From Sipunculus nudus (Eukaryota > Annelida > Sipuncula > Golfingiida > Sipunculidae): a stretch of 64,000 nucleotides of DNA. Both the position numbers and the translations under genes were made by a program. Position 1 is the stretch's first letter. Every line of letters begins with the position of its first letter. The stretch spans positions 70,834,929-70,898,928 of the forward strand of contig CM049312.1 in assembly GCA_026874595.1 (NCBI GenBank). The letters are read 5' to 3'. The notes under the pieces were generated by a model. It ran no database searches. It saw only the letters and a list, made by a program, of their open reading frames with translations, and was not told the origin of the DNA. This document shows, piece by piece, positions 22,875 to 34,204 of this stretch.

Positions 22875-23990
22875 TCGGAAAATATCCTGTAATATGTAAA
22901 TAAGCTTGGCTGTAAATAATGGTGGACTTCCCGACATGTGGTAGGTGACAACTTGTGGGGTCATTGTGGTTATAAAAAAAATATGTATGTCAGTTGTTTG
23001 CAGTAATATTGATGTTTGTAGGTTGCCATTTTTTAATTTGACCGTTGTGTCGAGGAAATAATCTTATCTATGGAATACTTCATTTTGAATTTTAAGTCGG
23101 GGCGAGAATCATAAAAATCTGTATAATATGTTAAAGCTTTTCAAGGCCGTGATTCAAGGTAAGAAAAATATCGTCGATGTAACGAAGGGAAAGAGTAGGA
23201 TTAATTGGTTGATGATCAGGAAAATGTTCTCCCATGGACATCAGGAATGTATTTGCATACTGGGGCGCCATGCGTGTGTTCATGACCGTTCCCATCATCT
23301 GAAGAATAAATCCCCCCCCCCCTTTTTTTTACAAGTAAATGGGCTGTTGAGTTTTTGGCAAGAACTCTTGTCAGTAATTTAAGGATGCGGCAAGTCCGTC
23401 ATCATAGAACATATAAGTGTATAGAGATTCCACATCAAGAGTCACTAAAATAGAATGACGTGGAATTTAGAAAACGCGAGTTTAGCTTTGTACGTTTAAG
23501 AAGTCTCTGGTTTCTTGGATATAACTATTGGAATTTTTGACAATAGTTGTTAAACATGATTCTACAAAGCCTGATCCTTTTCCGTGAGTGTGCCCGATAC
23601 TGGGGTGTTTTGTTTATGAATTTTGGGAAGTGTATAAAACAGGCCGGGTCTAGGATTATATGAGATTAGATTTATTTTTTTATTTCACTGATATTTCTTG
23701 CGAAAATAGCTCCTGCAGATATTTCTCTGTTGGGTCTTTTTTCTATTTTTATATACTTTAATACGTTATTATACTATATATTAATCTGCATGTATTCATT
23801 GCTTTGCGTTTACAGATTGTTATATCATATTCTGGTTTGGCTTATTTTCTATACTTTCAATTTTAGTTCTTCTTCTGAACGTGTCAGTGTATAAATCTAT
23901 TTTTTATTCCTCCTAGGTAAAGGTGTCCGTCTGCTGTTACTATTAATTAAGTGGTTTTATAGGTCTGTGTGTGTAGTCTACATGTTGTAT
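22875..23990 (-). mobile_element. Penelope-like element, reverse transcriptase fragment
   Basis: Minus-strand pieces in order: PRPGLFYTLPKIHKQ (about 23650), LVTLDVESLYT (about 23430), GTVMNTRMAPQYANTFLMSM (about 23290), LRYIDDIFLTLNHGLEKL (about 23190, with the Y-x-D-D box), then VKLKNGNLQTS and the tail TDIHIFF, PQVVTYHMS (to about 22900). This is the Penelope RT signature. The GIY-YIG nuclease part is missing: the element is cut by the DIRS-like sequence near 22870. The frame is broken repeatedly. Sequence at 23690-23990 may be its upstream part. Confidence 0.7.
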
Positions 23991-24129
23991 TTTAGTCTCT
24001 CTTAAAGTATTTTGCCAAGCAGAGTCTCCTGTAAAAGTCTTTTCGATTTCAACACAACTCTATGTTATCCACGGATTCAGTCGGGCAAAATTTTAGACCA
24101 TTCTAGAGTCATTTAGTGTCATAATTAGT

Positions 24130-26910
24130 TAATTCATACACCGTGTCAAGTAGGCATGCCGTAGACGACCTTTAGAAGGGACTGTCACATCTGCCGGGCC
24201 TGGAGGTGTTTAACAATATTGGTCTTTTCGTGAATCTTAGCTTTGGCCTTAAACATGGTGATGATGACAAGTTACATGCAGTATTAGTACAGTCGTCAAG
24301 GAAAGGAGACGTGTTTCTTTAGACAAACCAGAAGTGAACAGTACATCTGGGGTAGCAAGGTCGACCTATCTAATTTAATGCTGGTCAACGAGACTTAACC
24401 ACATGTTAAGAATATTGCTAGTTTCATGTTCCTGCTAGAAGGCCTCTTCACACAGACAGGCTTACCTGATGTCTAAACAACTCAGAAAGTATACTTTACT
24501 CTGCATTATGAATGCCTGTTAATTTGTTCTCCTACAAAGTAAATTTATATCCCGGACTGGCTTTTGTGGCTCAGGGGTAGAGTACAGGACTCAAAGCCGG
24601 GAGATCGTGGGTTCTAATCTCAGCCAAGGCGGTGAGGTTTTTCACGGTCGGCCCACACCCAGGGTGAGTGGCCTGCAGGCTTAATGTGAAGGCTGTGCCC
24701 CATAGCCGTGTATCACTCACAAACGAGTGCGTCTTTTGGGGATTCCTCGGTGTTGTGACTCAGGAATGGGGATGCTTACTCACCCAGGACCCGCAAGTGT
24801 GGTAGAAGCGAGTGCTACCGCCCTGTCAAGTAGGCCCAAACCGGAAAGGAATCTCTTCAGATTTACATACATAGGTTAAGAATTAGATAAGTCAGCATTA
24901 AAAAATGGAAGCGGTTACCTCCACCAAAAATTTAAAAAAAAGGAAATTTATATCCCATCAACATGTCTGTAATATTTGGTTTATTCATATTTTATAAATA
25001 TCAAAATAAAGAAAACTTACGACAATGGCTTTGGTCAAGGAATATAATCTTGATTGCTGTGTGTATCACACTAAAACCAGTATGTCACAGGTCGCATGTA
25101 AAAACTAGAAAAATGCATTCTCACGAATGCGGGCCTCCAATACATTGGAGAACTTAATCCCCTACGCGTAGTTATCCACTCATTGGCCCATATTCCCAGG
25201 TTAATCGGTACATATGTCCCTCTGAAATTTTAAAATTCACTTGTTCGACGAATGTTCAATCTTGCATATGTTGCTACACATTTGTGAATTTACGTAAATA
25301 TTTGTGAAGTCCATTTTGGATCCGATTCAATAATCAATTCTTCATTGGCCGAACCTGGAGGTTACAGAACATAAACAAATTGTTACATAAACACATAGAC
25401 ACGCTTGTGAACAAAAGCACAGGCACACACGAACAAGATTGAACCCGTACCCTAGAGAAATAGGGGAATACCGCTAAAATGCAGAAAACTGGAGAGAAGA
25501 AGAGGAAGTCATCTTCATCATGGATAGAGCAGGACCATGACGACTGGCTCTTCGCTGGAGCAGACTAAAACGTGACACGGGAGATTCACAAACATTATTT
25601 CTAATAAAAAAATTGTTCCAACCAAAAAATTTACTTTTTTTATATAATGGAACAAACAATAAAATACACTCAGATAACTGTGAAAATCCATAAAATGTAT
25701 TTTGCCTATTGTGTTAAAAATGTGCATGATAAAAAAAGTTATTGAAATTATATTATGAACGGGATTAAACTGCCTATAATAAGCATGTGACCCGTGCCGA
25801 TACAAACACGTCTATATTTACCTTGTGATAAAAAAAAAGAGCAGTAAAGTGTGTTGAAATCAAAACGAAACGACTAGTATTAAGAATGATACAGTCAATT
25901 TTGTTACAATACCTCCTTGTCCGATTTCTCTTTCCTCTCATTTAATCTGTTTGTCACCAAAAGAGCTGTGACCTTTTATAAATTATTGTGATGATGCACT
26001 CTTAATTAATTGAAGTATAACCCGATAATTGTTTCTCAAAATTGCCGTAGATTTATATGCATTATAGTGTATCGATGTTAGCTTGGGAACGTAGAGAACC
26101 CAGGTGTTTAATTTAATAGCAGTTTCAGTTCAGTCGTGACTCAGTAAGAATTTTTATCTCGTCATACTCGTCAGAGTTGGCCCAGAAATTATTTGTTACA
26201 GTTGATCTTTCAGGTCAACACGCTAGGAAGTGGCGTCTAGCTGTTTGACGGTTGCTTGAATTACCAAAGATTGACTCGGAATCAATAAGCTGAGGCTCGG
26301 TTGCCCACTGTATACAGAGTCATTATGTTAAAAGAAGGACTTGTAAATAGTTGATAAACATCAGCCGTGGTGAAGCCCAAGAACAGACCAGAGGACTAAG
26401 TGCTATCTCTGATCTTTTCGTGTATCCGAACATTAACTCGAATTGTATCATGTTCGTTTACGGATACTGGGATTATCTAGACTGAATGACAGTGGCGGTC
26501 GCGTGTCTTACGGATATTCCCATTGTTATATGACAGTAGAGGCTATTTGCCTATCAGTCTTTGTTTTGGCGAGGTGATTTTCCAGGAAAGAGAGTGTGTT
26601 AAACCACTGATTTGTCCGAGAGAAAGAAATACCAGTGTTAAGTATATGTACGCCATACAATGGCTACATTTCTAGACTGTCGCGTTCGCGACGGTCACTT
26701 GACTAGCGGGTATAGAATGAAATGAATGGCTTAAGTATAGAATGAAAATTCGGTGTTATATCTTACATAATTAGGAATACAGGACTCGGTTCTGTGTGCA
26801 TATATATTTCTAAGTTTATATTTTAGATTGTGTGAAACATCGTCTTAAGAGAATTGTTAATTGCTTTATCTTTATTATATTTTTATTGTTTACGTAACAC
26901 ACGTCTTTCT
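24130..26910. repeat. Segmental duplication, unit B (3' part only)
   Basis: Colinear with 56290-58990. Shared landmarks: GGGCCTGGAGGTGT..., GACCAGAAGTGAACAG, CTGGTCAACGAG, ATAATCTTGATT, GTCACAGGT.GCATGT, GAAAAATGCATT.TCACGAAT, AGAGCAGGACCATG, CTGTTTGTCACCA, GATGTTAGC..GGAAC, AACAGACCAGAGGACT, AATGACAGTGGCGG and ACATCGTCTT. A SINE (24554-24943) inserted here after duplication, since unit C lacks it. The peptide gene is not in this unit. Confidence 0.8.
24554..24943 (+). mobile_element. tRNA-derived SINE, complete, with 13-bp target duplication
   Basis: The insertion is flanked by a perfect AAATTTATATCCC at 24541-24553 and 24944-24956. The head resembles a tRNA: box A region GTGGCTCAGGGGTAGAGTA (24566-24584) and box B GGGTTCTAATC (about 24609-24619). 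A body of about 300 bases follows, ending in a short A-rich tail. Box B differs from the GGTTCGAATCC consensus. The same family is present at 2960-3845. Pol III transcription from the internal promoter is expected for such elements but not shown. Confidence 0.9.
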
Positions 26911-27072
26911 CATTTCTTGAGTGTATGTGTGTGTGACATGGATTAATTTCACGCTAACTGGTGAGCGTGCATTCAGGATTGAATTCACTTAAAATGGCAG
27001 TACCATCAGGATGTTGCAGTTAAATGGCGAGCGTACTTTCTGAATTTTATTTCCTGTATGTTTGGTGAATCT

Positions 27073-27075
<3 letters not shown>

Positions 27076-27143
<68 letters not shown>
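27076..27143. repeat. (TA)n microsatellite
   Basis: TA run of about 68 bases at the left edge of the Gypsy-type element. Confidence 0.95.
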
Positions 27144-27145
<2 letters not shown>

Positions 27146-27409
27146 TGTAATAAATATGTTTGCATCGGAAAGCGAGGCGTACAGGTTTAAATTTGTTAAG
27201 TGTTAATGTACCACCGGGAGTCAAGGATGCTATCTGAAAGAATTTAAGCGCTGCATTTACATAGATGTTGAAACTTGATGAGAAAAGTACTGAACCACTT
27301 CACATTGCTGCTCAATTAACTGATGATTTTTCATTTACACATACATGTTCTTTACTAGAAAATCAGACCAGTCATTTACAAGAATGTAAATCAGTATGGT
27401 CAAAAGAAG

Positions 27410-27811
27410 TTTAAAGCGCAGTCACCCAGTACTAGTAGTCCTGATAGTTCAACAAAGTCCATTGCTACACCTCAGTCCACGTCAACTGTGTCTGTGTCCA
27501 AAAAGACCAGTCATTTTCGAAGAAACTCTGTAATTACTGCAAAAGGGAAGGTCATCTAATAGCTAACTGCTGGAAACTTACAAATAAACAAAACAGCAAA
27601 CCCTTGGGGGTTTAAAGCGCAGTCACCCAGTACTAGTAGTCCTGATAGTTCAACAAAGTCCATTGCTACACCTCAGTCCACGTCAACTGTGTCTGTGTCC
27701 AAAAAGACCAGTCATTTTCGAAGAAAATCTGTAATTACTGCAAAAGGGAAGGTCATCTAATAGCTAACTGCTGGAAACTTGCAAATAAACAAAACAGCAA
27801 ACCCTTGGGGG
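27410..27811 (+). pseudogene. gag zinc-knuckle region, duplicated in tandem (2 x 201 bp)
   Basis: Two head-to-tail copies, 27410-27610 and 27611-27811, with only about two base differences, so the duplication is recent. Each holds a serine/threonine-rich stretch and, in another frame, a CCHC zinc knuckle CNYCKREGHLIANC (CX2CX4HX4C), which in retroviral-type gag proteins binds RNA. The unit is 67 codons long, so the reading frame register is kept. The frameshift before the knuckle is in both copies, so it predates the duplication. Confidence 0.75.
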
Positions 27812-28559
27812 TTTGTTTCAAAATCTTTGCATTGCATGGTACAAGAGACAAACTCTTTTCATGTAAATATGGGCACAACTCCTGTATTGACTCTAATAAA
27901 GAGGTTGATGCTACTGACTCCAAATAAGAATCTGTAGCCTGCGGGGTAAAAACCTTATTTGATTCCTGCGAGGAATTTAAAAGGCTAGGTCCTTTAAAGA
28001 CTCCTGCGAGGAGTATCCTCTAAATAAGGCTAATTCAGTTTAGCACTCTTGCGAGAGTATTTCAAGTGAGGTTAAGTTCTCTTATGACAAACAGAAGTTT
28101 GTTTCTGCTGAGGAAAATTCCTCTGTTGACTTCCATGAGGAGTTTGATTTTAATATGGATGTATAGTGACTGTGAAAAAAAATGTTTATGAATGACACTT
28201 GCAGTGTCAGTTCTTTGCTTGATGAAATTAAGGAAGTACATTCCTCTCCTGACTCTGAAATGGAGTTATTTGAGCCTTTCATACATGATGGTTTTGTATC
28301 ACTTTCAAGTGATTTTTCAGATTCTACCCCTATTAAATTTTAAAGGGACACTGGTTTAGGCCAAACTCTCATGTTAGCAAACACTTTTTTTTCCATTTTC
28401 CAATAGGTCTTTTACTGGAGCACATGCACTTGTTATTGGTATGTTTTCAGACAAGCACACTCCAGTTCCACTTCAGATGATTACATTTAAAGTCAGATTT
28501 GATTTCTGGAAATATTACTGTGGGCATAAGAACTAATTTACCCTTAAAGAGAATTTTAG

Positions 28560-29850
28560 TTGCTGCTAGGCGATGATGTTGCAGATGACAAAGTACAGCC
28601 TGTACCAATAGTGACAGAAAAGCCGTCACTTGATCAGGACACTGATCTTGACAGTCAGGAATTTCCTGGTTTGTATCCTTCGTGTGCTGTAACTAGATCT
28701 ATGGCCGAGAAAAATATAACCACTAGCCCGTACAGAATGCAACATTTTCAAGGTCAGAACTTCACGCGGAACAGCATAAGGACCCTGATATGATTGTTTC
28801 CCAGGGCTGTTTCTAAAGATGAACTGTCACAGAACCCAGTGTGTTTCTATGTTAAAAACGGAGTGTTTATTCGTAAACGGCGACCACCTGATGTATGCGC
28901 TGATGATGAGTGGGCCGTCAAACATCAAACAGTAGTGCCCAAAAGTAATCGCAATGAAATTGTAAGCATGGCTCATGAGGTCCTTTGTCTGGCCGTTTAG
29001 ATATAAAAACAATTATCAGAAAGTTAGTACACACTTCTATGGCCTAAACTCTGGAAAGATGTTGTACAATATTGTAAATCATGCCATATACATGCCAGAT
29101 GGTAGGCAAGCCAAATCAGAATAATCCTAAAGCCCCGCTAAGGCCTATTCCTGCTTTCAAGGAAATATTTAGTAGGATTTTTGTTGATTGTGTTGGACCA
29201 CTGCCGAATACAAAATCTGGATATGAATACCAGGTGACAATTATGTCCACATCTACCAGGTTCTCTAAGGCAAAACCATTGCAAAACCATTGCGAAAATT
29301 AATGCCAAACGAATTGTCAGGGCTCTGACCGAGTTTTTACAACTTTTGATTACCAAAATCCTTGAGCTAGGTATAAAACAGTTAAGCTCTTCGTCATACC
29401 ATCCTGAATGACAGGGCGCCCTCGAGCGTTTTCACCAGACATTAAAAAAATGATTTGGACTTATCTTTATGACACACACACAGACTGGGATGAAGGAATC
29501 CACCTATTGCTGTTTGCTGTCAGATAATTATTTCAAGAGTCCTTGGGTTTCAGTCATTTTGAACTAGTTTTCGGACACTCAGTTCGAGGTACATTAAAAC
29601 TGCTTAAAGAGAAACTCTTTTGTGAAAATCCTGATTCTCTTAGTTTATTTCAGTATGTCTCAGACAATTACTCTAAACTACCAAATGCTTGTGAGACTGC
29701 AGAGTCTAATCTAAAATCTGCAAGTAAAATGAAAACAAAGTATGACAAGCATAGTGTAAGTAGGGACTGGTGAAAAGGTCCATGCCTCACTACCCGTATT
29801 TTGGTCCTTACTTTGTTTACAAGAATTCAGTGATTTAAATTACATACTGT
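28560..29850 (+). pseudogene. Integrase of Gmr1-like element
   Basis: Starts with a linker that may include the end of the protease (GDDVADDKVQPVPIV). The HHCC region follows: IVSMAHE, then a C-x2-C at CKSCHICQ (about 29065-29090). The catalytic core has FVDCVGPLPNT (first Asp, about 29190) and GALERFHQTLKK (Glu, about 29420-29450). The part around the second Asp appears deleted near 29300-29340. A GFSHFELVFGHSVRG segment (29543) is the typical region after the core. Stops at 28792, near 29000 and near 29300 break the frame. Confidence 0.7.
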
Positions 29851-30149
29851 TAACACCAGATAGACGTGAGACAAAAAAAACAGCTGTGCCATATAAACAT
29901 GTTGAAACCATTTTATGACAGAAATAGCACATCAGATGTTGTATATAATATTACTGCTGTTAATTGTGTAAAAACTGACCCTGACCCAGTTAAAGTAGAT
30001 ATTGGTTGTAAGTGTAATGTAGACATTCAGTGTTATACAGTACCACTTAACAACTCAGACGCTCAGACGTGCTTAAAACCTGGATGCCAAACTGTCACAC
30101 CTTACCACACAACAACAACAAGACCTCAAGAACTTGCTGCGGAATTATG

Positions 30150-31073
30150 AACATTTGTTTGGACATTCCAACGCGAACTAACATATTGTGTCATGACGTC
30201 GATGTTTGCGAAGAAAGTGCAGTCAATCAGCTCCCTTATAGACTGCATCCTGAAAAGCAAAAGTATCTACAAGACGAGGTTCAATATTTGCTGGACAATG
30301 ATTTTATTGAACATAGTAACAGTAACTGGAGTTCACCATGTTTTCTTGTGCCAAAACCTGACGAAAGTTACCGTATGTGCACAGATTATCGGAAACTGAA
30401 CTCTGTCCCCAAGACTGACACGTTCCCGATTCCGAGGTTCGCTGATTTTATTGATAGAGTCGGTAGCTCCAGATATGTCCCCACGTTTGACTTGCTTGAA
30501 GGATTCTTGCAAGTTCAGATGACAGAACGAGCGAAAGAAGTGTCCGCATTTGTGACACCGCAAAGACTGTATCAGTATGAAGTTATGCTGTTTGGCATGA
30601 AGAATTCGCCAGTTACGTTCCAGCGCCTCATCCAACGCCTTTCAGAATTTGAAAGCAATTCTCCAAAGTTCTCTAGTTTAAACAGCTCCAGACTTTTCTG
30701 TACCTTTCAAGTTAGCTGCAGATGCTAGTGATACTGCTGCTGGTGGTGTGTTGTTACAAGAATGCAGTGATGGCATAAATCATCAATTTTTTTTTATTTT
30801 TCAAGAAAGTTTAATGCAAACCAGAAAACCTACTCCACTAATGAAAAAGAATGTTTTGCTCTGATATTGGCATTGCAAAATTTTGAAGTTTGTGTCACTT
30901 CATCAGTCAAGCCTATCATTGTCTTACGTGATCACAATGCCCTCACGTTCATGAACAGGTTGAAGTGTAAAAATCATTGAGACAGTTTGTTTTAACAGGA
31001 TTACAATCTTGAAATCAGACATATTCAAGGGAAAAACAATGTACTTGCTGATTGCTTATCGACATGTTTATAG
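30150..31073 (+). pseudogene. Reverse transcriptase and RNase H of Gmr1-like element
   Basis: RT motifs in order: YRLHPEKQKYLQDEVQYLL, SNWSSPCFLVPKPDESYRMC, DYRKLNSVPKTDTFPIP, FDLLEGFLQVQM (first catalytic Asp), AFVTPQRLYQYEVMLFGMKN and VTFQRLI. The Y-x-D-D block and most of the thumb are deleted near 30640: sequence jumps to FPKFSSLNSS. RNase H follows: LAADASDTAAGGVLLQE (catalytic Asp), a STNEKE-like site near 30840, and VLADCLS near 31050. Typical Ty3/Gypsy RT-RH, disabled by deletion and shifts. Confidence 0.75.
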
Positions 31074-31156
31074 AATGTTTTTTAAACGAGTTGTTTATGT
31101 TATGTTTTAAGGAGATGAGTTTTGAAATATTGTAAAAATTTAGTGTTTGTGATCGC

Positions 31157-31190
31157 AAAAAGAAAGTTTTTTTGAGAAAACTTTCTTTTT
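31157..31190 (+). other. Perfect 14-bp stem-loop before the polypurine tract
   Basis: AAAAAGAAAGTTTT (31157-31170) pairs exactly with 31177-31190 around a 6-base TTTGAG loop. It lies between the end of RNase H and the purine tract AGGAGGGGGAG (31197-31207) that primes plus-strand synthesis. It could end transcription, protect the RNA 3' end or do nothing. Confidence 0.6.
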
Positions 31191-31207
31191 TCTTACAGGA
31201 GGGGGAG

Positions 31208-31991
31208 TGTTACAGATGTTTGTTACATGTGTTGTTGACATTTGGTTCGTGGGGCGCACGCATCGTATGTTGCTTTGGCGGCATCACCTGGCCGCGTTCT
31301 GGCCCACGTGTGAACCCTTGCGTGTAAAGACACTGCGCTCGTCAGGCGCTTTTTGGACTGTACGCGCTTAATGAGCGCGTTTCTTGTAATGTTCTTTGGG
31401 CGCGTGTGTATTATGTATGATTGGGTTTTTTGGATTGTTCGTGAAATAGAAGTTTCTAGGCTTTGGGGTGGGAAGCTATAAATAGGGGGCTGTGTTTAGA
31501 GACGGAAGGAGAGAAAAATATTCCAGCTGACACAAAAGACACTTTCCGATAATTGCAGCAGTTGAAAATCTTCTTCGAAATTTGTAACGGGTTTATAGTC
31601 TTCAGTTTGCTTTTTGGACTACTACCAGAACTTCACTTTTGCATTACAACAGATTGTGTTCAGGATTACATTGGACTATTGTTCTCTGAGAATATTTACG
31701 TGAACTGTTCATCTGGATTATATGTTTAAAGGACTTTTTGAAATGTGATAGTGGTTGTATCCGGGTACTGTATACTTTATCTATTATGCTGTGTAATTGT
31801 ATTGCTTTACTGTTATACTGTTGTTATACTGTGTAATTGTATTGATTTAATGTATTGTAATGTTAGGGTTGTTTTAAGAATAATCTATGATTATTTGTTA
31901 ACAAAATAATCACTGACTTCTTCATTCATTCCCATATACATTTCACGCTGCCTAGTGTTACAGAATCTAATTTTTATTTATCTCCGTAACA
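31208..31991 (+). repeat. 3' LTR of Gmr1-like element
   Basis: Starts TGTTACAGATG directly after a purine tract and ends ...CCGTAACA, giving TGTTAC/GTAACA inverted ends. It holds a TATA-like TATAAATA at 31477-31484, as expected for an LTR promoter, in a GC-richer first half. The right edge could also be a second GTAACA at 32036. No partner LTR was seen in the window. Confidence 0.65.
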
Positions 31992-32049
31992 AAATGGATA
32001 CGACTATGTGATCTGTTGTTATTAGGTTCTGTAACAATGATCACTCTTC

Positions 32050-32985
32050 CGTGAGCGGAAAAAAAACTGCTTCAGTTTAAACAATGTAAGCCTTTTCCTT
32101 GGTCGCATTTCCTGCGCGAGGGTAATATCCGTGTAGAAAATCAATTAAGCGGTGCGTAATTTTGGAAATGGGACATAACAACCATTTTTCCCCGGGATAA
32201 TAATTCTTTGAGGAAAAACAATTGTTTTTCCGTAACACTATCCATGGTCATATTATATGATGTGATACAATTTCGAGTTAAAACCTCATGTTTGGTAAAA
32301 TTTCACAAACATGTCTTTAAATTTATATTATTTTGTTATTGTTATTATTATTTTTGTTAGACCTTCAAGCTGAAGGTCAACGCCCCCCTGCAATCCAAAC
32401 CTCAATTATTTTCTGTCTGTGTGGGCTGGAAAGAGACATTTCGTAATATATGTGTATAAAAATCAAATAAAAATTCTTTCAAATGTAAATGTCTGTCAGT
32501 TATAATTATGGATGCAGTTCAATATACCGGGAAATATCCTAGTATACTTTATTTTATAATAATGTTAAATAATACTTGGTTATAGAGTATTTGATAATTA
32601 TATCTATACATTACTGAAATGTGTCAGGATTTATCCAATATGTAGGAGTGAATTTCTAGAATACAAGGAATATAAAGTAGTTATTTTCCATATTATATAA
32701 TATTGCTCTTACACAATAACGCATAATAACAGGACTCATACTACATATAGCAGACATTTTGTATCACTCTATATCATTCGATATATATCTCACCCTGATT
32801 TTAATATGGCCACCATTTATCCAGGATGGCGAAAGAAACAAATTCACACCTCCATATTTAGTTACCTTATGGTCAAAAGTTATAAAGTATTTTTGCCAAA
32901 ATCTATATGCAAATTCGACAGAACCTTATGGGACATTACAGCATACACTAATACTACTACGGTTTTGTTTGCAAGGACAAATCGT
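32050..32985. other. No gene seen
   Basis: AT-rich sequence after the LTR. Two short open frames around 32760-33010 overlap in different frames and show no family features. Confidence 0.4.
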
Positions 32986-32989
32986 TAGG

Positions 32990-33790
32990 ACTTTTGCTGT
33001 TATTTGTTCACAGTAGACCATAGACTGAGACAACATTTTAATGTATTGTTTTTATTGTATTTTTAGTTAATTACTCTGCAATGACGAGAGTTTTACCGTA
33101 TTTATGAATGCAGTTGTGAAAGTCCAAGATACTGAGAGTTTTGTTATCCCATACATTTTGTACATGATTGTTGGTTCGTTAATAGCCTGTTTAACTTGCC
33201 TTGACAGTTCTTGAGTGGATTATGTAGAGGTATTTTAAATAATTTCACTATGAAATAACAAAAATTTACTAGTATTTATGCAGGTAATATTAAAGAAACT
33301 AAAGTACATGTGTATGTCCTCCCCCATTATCTATTTAAAGTCAAAGATACTGGTGCTATGTGATCCAAACATTCCGTACATGATGAACGAACTCCTGATA
33401 GTCTGTTATGTCTACCTTCACAGTTCTGGATTTGATTCAGAAGAAATAATTCTGGCTCTTTTTTTTTTTTTACTATTCAAATGACTTGTGTTCCCTGGTA
33501 TTTATAAATCCAGATAAAATAAAAGGAATTGAACAGCATGTGTATGTGGTTTCCTGTTATCACATTTTGTACGTGACGGTTGGTCCCCAGGCACCCTGTA
33601 TATTCTGCCTTGTGATTCTGGAGTGGATTATATACAGGTATTTCTAGTAATTTCACTTTATAAAGACTAAAGTTAACTAATATTTATGAATGCAGGTAAC
33701 ATTAAGAAATTGATCAATAAACATATCAAGTTCCAGGATAAAAGGATCACTCCATCTTAAAGAAAACACTTAGACACAAATACAGAAAAA
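32990..33790. repeat. Diverged tandem repeat, monomer about 170-225 bp
   Basis: The segment TATTTATGAATGCAG or close variants recurs at about 33100, 33270, 33495 and 33680, with partner landmarks GAGTGGATTAT.TA.AGGTATTT, CATTTTGTACATGA and GTGTATGT. About four diverged monomers. Confidence 0.6.
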
Positions 33791-34129
33791 GCGCCACCAG
33801 TCTCATATCAAATTGAACGCGTTCGTAGTAACTCTTGCTTTAATTACTGAGAAACTGGATCTTTTGTTTAACATTCTTTTAAATATGGCCCACTAGCAGT
33901 GAAATGTGACAAACTATTATTGTTAATTATCAACTGAAAATGTAACGTGTACATGTTTCATGTACTGTTATATCCTATATCTGATTGAGCGAGGGATGAC
34001 GACCGCATGAATCGGGCAAATTGTTAATGTAATATTTGTGACGATATGACTGTAATTTTGGCCGATTATGTTCAAAATCTGCATTCCACTAGTTTTAAAA
34101 TTTAACTTTTGGTTAATTTTGTCGGCACT

Positions 34130-34131
<2 letters not shown>

Positions 34132-34200
<69 letters not shown>
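34132..34200. repeat. (TA)n microsatellite
   Basis: Pure TA run of about 68 bases. Confidence 0.95.
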
Positions 34201-34203
<3 letters not shown>

Positions 34204-34204
34204 A

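Larger units (their letters stand above)
27240..31991 (+). mobile_element. Ty3/Gypsy-type retrotransposon with integrase before RT (Gmr1-like order)
   Basis: Plus-strand order is gag zinc knuckle (27540 and 27741), protease-linker region, integrase (about 28780-29850), reverse transcriptase (about 30150-30700), RNase H (about 30710-31070), stem-loop, purine tract and 3' LTR (31208-31991). The RT is of Gypsy type, yet integrase comes first as in Copia; the known precedent is the Gmr1-like group of Ty3/Gypsy elements. Many frameshifts and stops are present. No 5' LTR was found at 26900-27240, so the copy is 5' truncated or its left end has decayed. Confidence 0.75.

Noticed and set aside
24566-24632. 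tRNA gene
   Set aside because: It is the head of a complete SINE with a 13-bp target duplication; box B deviates from consensus and no acceptor stem forms.
26910-27240. 5' LTR of the Gmr1-like element
   Set aside because: No stretch there matches the 3' LTR at 31208-31991; the left part is duplicon B and the right part a microsatellite.
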